From Ammoniphilus sp. YIM 78166 (lineage in GTDB: Bacteria > Bacillota > Bacilli > Aneurinibacillales > RAOX-1): 64,000 nucleotides of DNA. The notes under the pieces were generated by a model, which did not search any database, was not told where the DNA came from, and was given only the letters and a program-made list of their open reading frames with translations. Each line of letters opens with the position of its first letter. Position 1 is the stretch's first letter. Shown piece by piece: positions 58,735 to 64,000 of this stretch. The position numbers and the translations under genes were made by a program. Where the stretch lies: contig NZ_SDLR01000007.1 in NCBI RefSeq assembly GCF_004522215.1, positions 124,001 through 188,000 on the forward strand. The letters are read 5' to 3'.

Positions 58735-58807
58735 GGTTGCCTTGACATAAGCTTGACAGAATTGGAAGGGTACCCGCTGTTTTGTTTATGTCAAGGTAAC
58801 CTATAAT
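58735..58807 (+). promoter_or_regulatory. Inverted-repeat operator and promoter before the permease genes
   Basis: GGTTGCCTTGACATAA (58735-58750) and TTATGTCAAGGTAACC (58786-58801) are inverted copies with one mismatch in 16 bp, 51 bp apart centre to centre. The right arm abuts the -10 TATAAT at 58802-58807, which has a poor -35. Each arm also contains a small palindrome, AGGTTGCCT or AGGTAACCT. This looks like an operator for a regulator that binds two sites. Confidence 0.65.
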
Positions 58808-58840
58808 ACATTGTCTTTTGAAGGTGGGTGGTTGTTCAAG

Positions 58841-59845
58841 ATGGTTTCATATATCATCAGACGTTTACTTATGCTCATTCCGGTGCTAGTGGGAATGTCC
58901 ATTATTGTGTTTTCCATCATTCATGCTATCCCGGGAGATCCGGCTGAAACCATACTAGGTGATAAGGCGTCAGAGGAGTCGAAAGAAGCTTTGCGAGAAG
59001 AGCTCGGGTTGAATAAGCCAGTTTATGTCCAGTATTTCACGTATGTGGGAAGGCTTCTCCAAGGAGATTTAGGAAATTCCATTCGAACCAATACACCTAT
59101 TGTACAGGAAATCGGTCCTTACCTTGCTGCCACTCTTGAGTTAACCCTTTTCAGTATGGCCATCGCCGTTTTCGTGGGTGTGAATGCAGGGATTTTAAGT
59201 GCTTGGAAACAAAATTCTCTGTTTGATTACGCGAGTATGATTATTGCTTTAATTGGGGTTTCGATGCCTATCTTCTGGCTAGGTCTCATGGAACAGTGGA
59301 TTTTTGCTTTAGAATTAAAATGGTTGCCTTCGTTAGGGCGTATGAACGCCAGAGATCCCGTGGAAGCGATTACGCACTTGTATTTAATTGATGCCATGCT
59401 ATCAGGACGCTGGGATCAGGTTTGGACGGTTACGAAGCACCTGATCTTGCCAGGTATCGCCCTCGGAACCATCCCGATGGCCATTATTGCCCGCATGACT
59501 CGTTCGAGCATGCTCGAGGTCTTGCGTTCCGACTATATTCGTACCGCTCGTGCAAAAGGATTAAACCAACTTCCTGTTGTTTACAAGCATGCATTGAAGA
59601 ACGCCCTCATACCCGTTGTTACGGTCATTGGACTACAAACAGGCCTTCTATTGGGTGGAGCGGTATTAACGGAGACTATATTTGCTTGGCCTGGGGTTGG
59701 ACGATATATCTTTGAAGCCATAAGCTTTCGGGATTATCCTGTCATTCAATCTGGAATTCTAATCATTGCTGTCATCTTCGTCTTAATTAACCTGATTGTC
59801 GATCTTCTTTATGCCTTGATTGATCCACGAATTAACTATAGGTAG
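58841..59845 (+). CDS. Oligopeptide ABC transporter permease, OppB/DppB type
   Basis: A 334-residue permease with about six helices. It starts with IIRRLLMLIPVLVGMSIIVF; IPGDPAETILG and the ATPase-contact loop region SDYIRTARAKGLN near 228 are typical. ATG 58841 is preceded by GAAGGTGG. It has its own promoter region. Confidence 0.9.
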   Translation: MVSYIIRRLLMLIPVLVGMSIIVFSIIHAIPGDPAETILGDKASEESKEALREELGLNKPVYVQYFTYVGRLLQGDLGNSIRTNTPIVQEIGPYLAATLELTLFSMAIAVFVGVNAGILSAWKQNSLFDYASMIIALIGVSMPIFWLGLMEQWIFALELKWLPSLGRMNARDPVEAITHLYLIDAMLSGRWDQVWTVTKHLILPGIALGTIPMAIIARMTRSSMLEVLRSDYIRTARAKGLNQLPVVYKHALKNALIPVVTVIGLQTGLLLGGAVLTETIFAWPGVGRYIFEAISFRDYPVIQSGILIIAVIFVLINLIVDLLYALIDPRINYR

Positions 59846-59853
59846 GGGTGAGA

Positions 59854-60759
59854 ATGTTGTCTCAATTAACAGCTGAAGTCAATACGAATAATCAACTTAA
59901 CACCAAGCCAGAGCCAATTTCTTCCCCATGGAGAGATGCCTGGAAAGGATTAAAAAAGAACAAGTTGGCCTTGGTTGGAGGATTTATCATCATCTTCTTT
60001 GTCACGATCGCCATTTTTGCTCCTGTGCTTGCGACACATGATTACAAGGAACCAAATCTCATAAATCGCTTGCAGGCTCCTTCCGCTGAGCATTGGTTTG
60101 GCACGGATGATCTAGGACGCGATATTTTTTCCCGGATACTGTACGGCGCTCGTATTTCCCTTTGGGTCGGTACCTTCTCGGTCATAGGCTCTATGATTGC
60201 TGGGTCTTTCTTAGGTATATTAGCAGGTTACTATGGCAGATGGGTTGATATGGTGATTTCTAGATTCTTTGATATCATGTTGGCCTTCCCGGGCATTTTG
60301 CTCGCCATTGCTATTGTTGCTGCCCTGGGTCCATCATTACAGAATGCCTTGATTGCGATTGCTATCGTGAATATTCCCACCTTTGGCCGATTAGTAAGGG
60401 CAAAGGTCCTGAGTTTAAAAGAGGAAGAGTTTATTATGGCTGCCAAGGCGCAAGGAATGAGGGATCAGCGCATCTTGTTCCATCATATCTTACCGAATAG
60501 TTTAGCGCCTATCATTGTACAAGGAACGTTAGGTATTGCAACGGCGATAATAGAAGCAGCTGCACTTGGTTTCCTAGGAATGGGAGCACAGCCTCCCGAA
60601 CCAGAGTGGGGCAAGATGCTGGCAGACTCTAGACAATTTATTCAGTTAGCCCCTTGGACGGTTATTTTCCCTGGGTTGTCCATCATGCTTACGGTATTAG
60701 GGTTCAACTTAATTGGGGACGGATTACGCGACGTGCTAGATCCGCGAATGAAAAACTAG
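59854..60759 (+). CDS. Oligopeptide ABC transporter permease, OppC/DppC type
   Basis: A 301-residue permease with about six helices after a polar N-terminus of 35 residues. FGTDDLGRDIFSRILYGARIS near 80 (split around residue 90) and the coupling loop EEFIMAAKAQGMRD near 193 are standard. It begins a few bases after the OppB-type gene; ATG 59854 or GTG 59848 are both possible. Confidence 0.9.
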   Translation: MLSQLTAEVNTNNQLNTKPEPISSPWRDAWKGLKKNKLALVGGFIIIFFVTIAIFAPVLATHDYKEPNLINRLQAPSAEHWFGTDDLGRDIFSRILYGARISLWVGTFSVIGSMIAGSFLGILAGYYGRWVDMVISRFFDIMLAFPGILLAIAIVAALGPSLQNALIAIAIVNIPTFGRLVRAKVLSLKEEEFIMAAKAQGMRDQRILFHHILPNSLAPIIVQGTLGIATAIIEAAALGFLGMGAQPPEPEWGKMLADSRQFIQLAPWTVIFPGLSIMLTVLGFNLIGDGLRDVLDPRMKN

Positions 60760-60787
60760 AAGCGAGTAAGGTGAGGAGTGGTTGGAT

Positions 60788-61351
60788 ATGGCAAGTGGCA
60801 GTGATACCCTGACAAACATATCCGAACGGATAAGGGAATTGAGAACAGAGAAAAGGATGTCACTCAAAGAGTTGAGTGAAATGACGGGCTTATCGGTTAG
60901 TTTCTTGTCTCAGGTTGAACGTGGTACATCTTCCTTAGCCATCGCATCTCTAGAAAAAATTGCGGTGGCCTTGGATATCCCCATCTCAGATTTCTTTACG
61001 AAGACAACTCCAAGTCATTATGTAGTAAGAAAGGATGAGCAGGTTCGAGCCAGCATTGATTACTCTCCTTTCATATTAACCCATTTAGCAGGAACTTTTC
61101 CTGAACGAAAGCTAGATCCGCTCATCGTAGAGCTTGGATCCAAGGAAGAACAGAAAAGATTCAATCAGCACTCTGGTGAAGAATTCTACTATGTGCTGGA
61201 GGGAGAAATTATTTTCTCGGTGGAAAATGAGGAATACCATTTGAAAGAGGGAGATGCCATTCATTTTCCTTCCGACATCCCCCACCGAATATCTAACCCT
61301 TTTGATGGGAAGAGCAAGCTCATAAGCGTGTTGACCCCTTGTATGTTCTAG
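60788..61351 (+). CDS. XRE-family regulator with C-terminal cupin domain
   Basis: A 187-residue regulator. Residues 10-65 form the helix-turn-helix (MSLKELSEMTGLSVSFLSQVE). Residues 100-185 are a cupin barrel with HSGEEFYYVLEGE and FPSDIPHRISN, which hold its two conserved histidine regions. Such proteins sense a small ligand and control transport or catabolic genes. It lies 28 bp after the permease gene and probably controls this operon. ATG 60788 follows GTGAGGAG. Confidence 0.88.
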   Translation: MASGSDTLTNISERIRELRTEKRMSLKELSEMTGLSVSFLSQVERGTSSLAIASLEKIAVALDIPISDFFTKTTPSHYVVRKDEQVRASIDYSPFILTHLAGTFPERKLDPLIVELGSKEEQKRFNQHSGEEFYYVLEGEIIFSVENEEYHLKEGDAIHFPSDIPHRISNPFDGKSKLISVLTPCMF

Positions 61352-61359
61352 GTACGGAA

Positions 61360-61390
61360 AAGAACGGTGCGTGAAGCACGGTTCTTTTTT
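61360..61390 (+). terminator. Terminator of the transporter-regulator operon
   Basis: A hairpin AAGAACGGTGC/GCACGGTTCTT, imperfect in the middle, with a T-run. Confidence 0.75.
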
Positions 61391-61402
61391 CTTTTTATTA
61401 CA

Positions 61403-61711
61403 TTATCCCACTAACACGCGCATTTCCTGATTCCACTTATCAAGAGCATGGAAAAGATTGGGGTTTGCACGGTAAACCATAGGTTTTCTACCTGTTTTGC
61501 TCGTTCTATACGAGGCTCGCTCTTCCGTGATCAGGTTGGCTTGTTCTAGGGTCTTCAGATGATCTCTCATGACATTCGGGTGAATGGAGAAAACAGCTGC
61601 AAGGTCTTGGCAATTGAAAGCTTCTTGTTGGTCCACGAGATAATGGTAAACACGAATGCGAGTATCGTCCTGCAAAGATCGGAAAATGGGCAATAGTAAT
61701 TCTAATTTCAT
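61403..61711 (-). CDS. ArsR-like winged-helix regulator
   Basis: A 102-residue DNA-binding protein. The winged helix runs over most of the length, with LAAVFSIHPNVMRDHLKTLEQANLI as helix-turn-helix (split at residue 40) and a basic wing (YRTSKTGRKPMVYRAN). No metal-binding cysteines are seen, so the signal is unknown. ATG 61711 is preferred, with GAAGGGATG upstream. Confidence 0.82.
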   Translation of the reverse strand: MKLELLLPIFRSLQDDTRIRVYHYLVDQQEAFNCQDLAAVFSIHPNVMRDHLKTLEQANLITEERASYRTSKTGRKPMVYRANPNLFHALDKWNQEMRVLVG

Positions 61712-61817
61712 GGTAAGACATCCCTTCATTAATAAATTTCTGACGTTTTTACGCTTACCATGATGCTAACACACGAATTAGGATGCCAGCTATGATAAAA
61801 ATCACAATACAAAACAA

Positions 61818-61850
61818 AAAAAATAGCTTGGATAACCTCCAAGCTATTCG
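61818..61850 (-). terminator. Terminator of the 72-residue gene
   Basis: AATAGCTTGG/CCAAGCTATT with a T-run on the minus strand; the stem reaches the stop codon. Confidence 0.85.
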
Positions 61851-62062
61851 TCGCGGTTCATTCTTTTCATCATATTTTTAGCTGCATCAGCCATTTCGTC
61901 CACGGCATTCATTGCCGTGCTTTCAACGGTTTCTAATCCTCTTTGGGTGGCTTGTGCTGCGGCTTCAACCGCATTCTCTACGGTATCGAAGGCGGTGTCT
62001 GCACCATCTTTAATCGTTTTTGCGGTTTGAGTAATCATGTTTTGATTTTCTTGGCGGTTCAT
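61844..62062 (-). CDS. Alanine-rich helical small protein
   Basis: A 72-residue protein with a repeating 11-residue-like pattern (TVENAVEAAAQATQRGLETVESTAM), similar in character to LEA or amphipathic-helix stress proteins. I do not name a family. Start at ATG 62062, after GGAAGGAG. It has its own terminator. Confidence 0.65.
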   Translation of the reverse strand: MNRQENQNMITQTAKTIKDGADTAFDTVENAVEAAAQATQRGLETVESTAMNAVDEMADAAKNMMKRMNRDE

Positions 62063-62215
62063 CAGGTGTTCTCTCCTTCCTAGCTGCTGTGTTTTACGAG
62101 CTATGCTTATTGTCTGCAAAGGTGCTTTCTTCTATTCCTGGAAAGGTGATTAGATTTTGTTAGTTTTGACCATACTGATTGATAGATTAGGAAGGATATG
62201 ATAAGTGAGGTGTAT

Positions 62216-62443
62216 ATGAATATGGAAGCAATGCCAGTAGAACAGTTTTTTGACCGGTGTGTAGAAGGAGATCGAATTGTAAGGTGCCCGAATTGCCAAA
62301 GAATTAACGTTGGTCAGGTTGCTCCTAAGTATTTTTATTGCTCTGACTGTTTTATTGAAATGAAATTAGGCGATAAAATATATTTTTATGAGTTAGATGA
62401 AAACGGCGAGCTCGCTTGTTTAGACGATATATTTTACAATTAA
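62216..62443 (+). CDS. Small zinc-ribbon protein
   Basis: A 75-residue protein with CPNC near residue 25 and CSDC near 43, a four-cysteine zinc ribbon, flanked by acidic segments. Function is unknown. I prefer ATG 62216, 5 bp after GAGGTG; ATG 62198 sits too close to its ribosome site. Confidence 0.7.
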   Translation: MNMEAMPVEQFFDRCVEGDRIVRCPNCQRINVGQVAPKYFYCSDCFIEMKLGDKIYFYELDENGELACLDDIFYN

Positions 62444-62453
62444 CATACTTAAG

Positions 62454-62493
62454 AAAGCTCCTACTGATTTGCCGAATCAGTAGGGGCTTTTTG
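62454..62493 (+). terminator. Terminator of the zinc-ribbon gene
   Basis: AAAGCTCCTACTGATT pairs with AATCAGTAGGGGCTTT, followed by TTTTT. Confidence 0.9.
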
Positions 62494-62501
62494 TTTTATC
62501 C

Positions 62502-62699
62502 TTACAGCTTTGCTACACGCTCATTAACGGATTGTAAGTGTAGGATATATTCATTAATAATTTGTACTTTCCGATATAGAATAATTCGATCTTGCCAGCC
62601 TAGTGAGGGATCGACGACTTGGTCCTTAATGTTTTTCTTTATGCTTTCAAGAATGCTTATCTGATTAATGGTATAGATTTCAGCTAGAAATTCTTCCAA
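62502..62699 (-). CDS. Small helical protein, unknown function
   Basis: A 65-residue protein, mostly helical, with no cysteines and no recognised motif. The start is TTG 62699, 7 bp after GGAGGG, a good ribosome site for a TTG start. Confidence 0.6.
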   Translation of the reverse strand: MEEFLAEIYTINQISILESIKKNIKDQVVDPSLGWQDRIILYRKVQIINEYILHLQSVNERVAKL

Positions 62700-62872
62700 T
62701 GTAAGACCCTCCTTTTTTACGGCTTGGTGGCTTTAAAGCTGATTACTAAATATATATCTAAAAAAGCGGGTTAATATGACAAAAATATACACTCAGAAAT
62801 TCCGAAAATCGTCCTCTAAACTAAAAAAATGCTGATATAATAGCTAAACAGGATAGTTTATTGAGGGGAATC

Positions 62873-63997
62873 ATGAAGATGGAATTTAAAGTCGAATATC
62901 TTTCTTTTTTTGTAGTCAAAGTGGAGGGAGAAGGAGAGCACGCTCAAAAGTCCTATCGGCACTTCCAGACACTAGATGAAGAGACCTATAGCGAAAGCAA
63001 TGTAAAGTGGTTTCTAGACGGAGAATTTGCTAAGACGGTCCGCAGGAAGGTAGATCGGACGCCGAAAACAGATCAAGCTCCCACGAAGGTAGGAAGGTTT
63101 ATCGCTGAGCCAGGTTATGGGTTAGATAGTAATCCGAATTATAATATGTTTGCTAAATTAAGGGCTGCAGAGAGCCTTGATGGGTTTAAAGCTTCAAGCG
63201 ATGAGCTGGTTCGAGCTTATATGCAGGCTTCTGCGAGTCGCGGAGGAGCCATCATTACCGCCAGGGCCAAGCTTACCAAATACTCTGATGAGCCTCTTCT
63301 TTTTATCATGAAGTGCGATTTTGAATCCAAGATTGCTCGTATTGCGGATGAACGATATCTGTTGCAGGAAGTAGAAATGGCGATTAGTGCCAAAAGTATC
63401 AAATCCATCCTCTATCCATTTATTCCGGAGGAGGGGATGAGCAGTGAATGGGAATTGAAAATCTTTCAGTCCTCTCATGCGAGATATTTCGAAGACTTCT
63501 TAAAATATGTAGATTATGAGCCTTCTGTTCCTGAAATGATGAATACTCAGGTTGTGGAAATGGTTCAGGAATTTATCGAAGAAACGTATCCTGAAGAGGA
63601 AGAAGAAAAGCAAAAAGAATTGGAACAGCTGGATGTATGGGTGGGGAAAAAAGAAAGAGAGCTGCAAGAAAAGTGGACCCATGAGCAAGTGGCTGCCGCT
63701 ACGCAGGCACTAGTCGAAGCCAAGCCAGATCTAGAGATGAAGTTTAAACTAGACGGTGTCATGGTGAAGTCTTTATTAGCTGACTATGGAGAGAATATCC
63801 ATTTTGCTAAAGTGGGACATCGTTATGTCGTGGTTATTGAAGGAGATTCTTTTCAATTTGATAAAGGAATCTCACCAGTCGAATTACTCCGTCCAGATCA
63901 ATTAGAAAGCGTGATACAGCGAATTGCCAAAAAACAAGCAGAACCCAAGCTTCAATATACAGAGGTGGCTTCAGCTGATGAAGACCCGCCCTTTTAG
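62873..63997 (+). CDS. DUF3900-like protein
   Basis: A 374-residue soluble protein. The first 230 residues hold mixed strands and helices, then an acidic coiled coil (about 225-290) and a last domain of 80 residues. It resembles the DUF3900 proteins of Bacillus, whose function is unknown; the general look recalls nucleoid-associated NdpA proteins. I chose ATG 62873, 5 bp after GAGGGG. A -10-like TATAAT lies at 62836-62841. The gene ends 3 bp before the window end. Confidence 0.7.
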   Translation: MKMEFKVEYLSFFVVKVEGEGEHAQKSYRHFQTLDEETYSESNVKWFLDGEFAKTVRRKVDRTPKTDQAPTKVGRFIAEPGYGLDSNPNYNMFAKLRAAESLDGFKASSDELVRAYMQASASRGGAIITARAKLTKYSDEPLLFIMKCDFESKIARIADERYLLQEVEMAISAKSIKSILYPFIPEEGMSSEWELKIFQSSHARYFEDFLKYVDYEPSVPEMMNTQVVEMVQEFIEETYPEEEEEKQKELEQLDVWVGKKERELQEKWTHEQVAAATQALVEAKPDLEMKFKLDGVMVKSLLADYGENIHFAKVGHRYVVVIEGDSFQFDKGISPVELLRPDQLESVIQRIAKKQAEPKLQYTEVASADEDPPF

Positions 63998-64000
63998 CTC

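Noticed and set aside
1..64000. tRNA, rRNA, insertion sequences, prophage or attachment sites
   Set aside because: I saw no tRNA or rRNA genes, no transposase or integrase, and no flanking direct repeats that would support a mobile element.

Overview
The window comes from a spore-forming, facultatively anaerobic, nitrate-respiring member of the Bacillales. The signs are a spore coat gene (yutH), a gene order in the first 10 kb that follows the Bacillus subtilis yut/yuz/yum/yui block, Bacillus-type Fnr, GTG/TTG starts with strong AGGAGG-like ribosome sites, and an early-cobalt B12 route like that of Bacillus megaterium. Brevibacillus, Ammoniphilus and relatives are plausible, but the genus cannot be fixed from the sequence alone.

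Layout. 1-10 kb: end of yutH, Fe-S scaffold/carrier genes (yutI, yutM), yuzD, yuzB, a GC-rich array of 15 hairpin units (2.72-3.52 kb), ferredoxin-NADP reductase yumC, NADH dehydrogenase yumB with redox-operator-like sites, then yuiA, yuiB, yuiC, yuiD and pepA. 10-13 kb: guanine-type riboswitch, xpt and an NCS2 purine permease. 13-15.2 kb: small genes and a GGDEF/HD-GYP protein. 15.2-28.6 kb: an anaerobic nitrate island. It holds a NirJ/AhbD-like radical SAM gene with ywiC and moeA, fnr with an Mrp-type ATPase, a five-gene molybdoenzyme operon and two NarK transporters. Three promoters here carry a TGTGA-N6-TCACA type Fnr box centred about 41.5 bp upstream of the predicted start. 28.6-30.2 kb: degenerate repeats, a short 37-codon gene and a HAD nucleotidase.

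30.2-48.6 kb: a nearly complete cobalamin locus in two riboswitch-controlled transcription units. The first makes and attaches the nucleotide loop (cobO, cobD, cobU, cobS, cobC, cbiB, one more phosphatase). The second builds the corrin ring by the early-cobalt route (cbiH60, cbiX, cbiJ, cbiC, cbiD, cbiET, cbiL, cbiF, cbiG, cbiA, cbiP, cobA). cobT is not seen. 48.6-54.7 kb: an atypical SDR, a fumarylacetoacetase-family protein, carbonic anhydrase, a LapA-like protein, an SbtA-type bicarbonate transporter, and an acetate-type symporter with its DUF485 partner and a cre-like site. 55-61.4 kb: an oligopeptide ABC transporter with a downstream XRE-cupin regulator and an inverted-repeat operator candidate. 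61.4-64 kb: small regulators and hypotheticals.

Most notable is the molybdoenzyme operon at 20.2-24.8 kb. It joins an assimilatory-type (NarB/NasC-like) catalytic subunit to an NrfC-like four-cluster ferredoxin, a Tat-exported Rieske protein, a NarI/HdrE-like cytochrome b with a cysteine-rich tail, and a small membrane protein. It sits under an Fnr promoter and next to two NarK genes. It looks like a non-NarGHI respiratory nitrate reductase.
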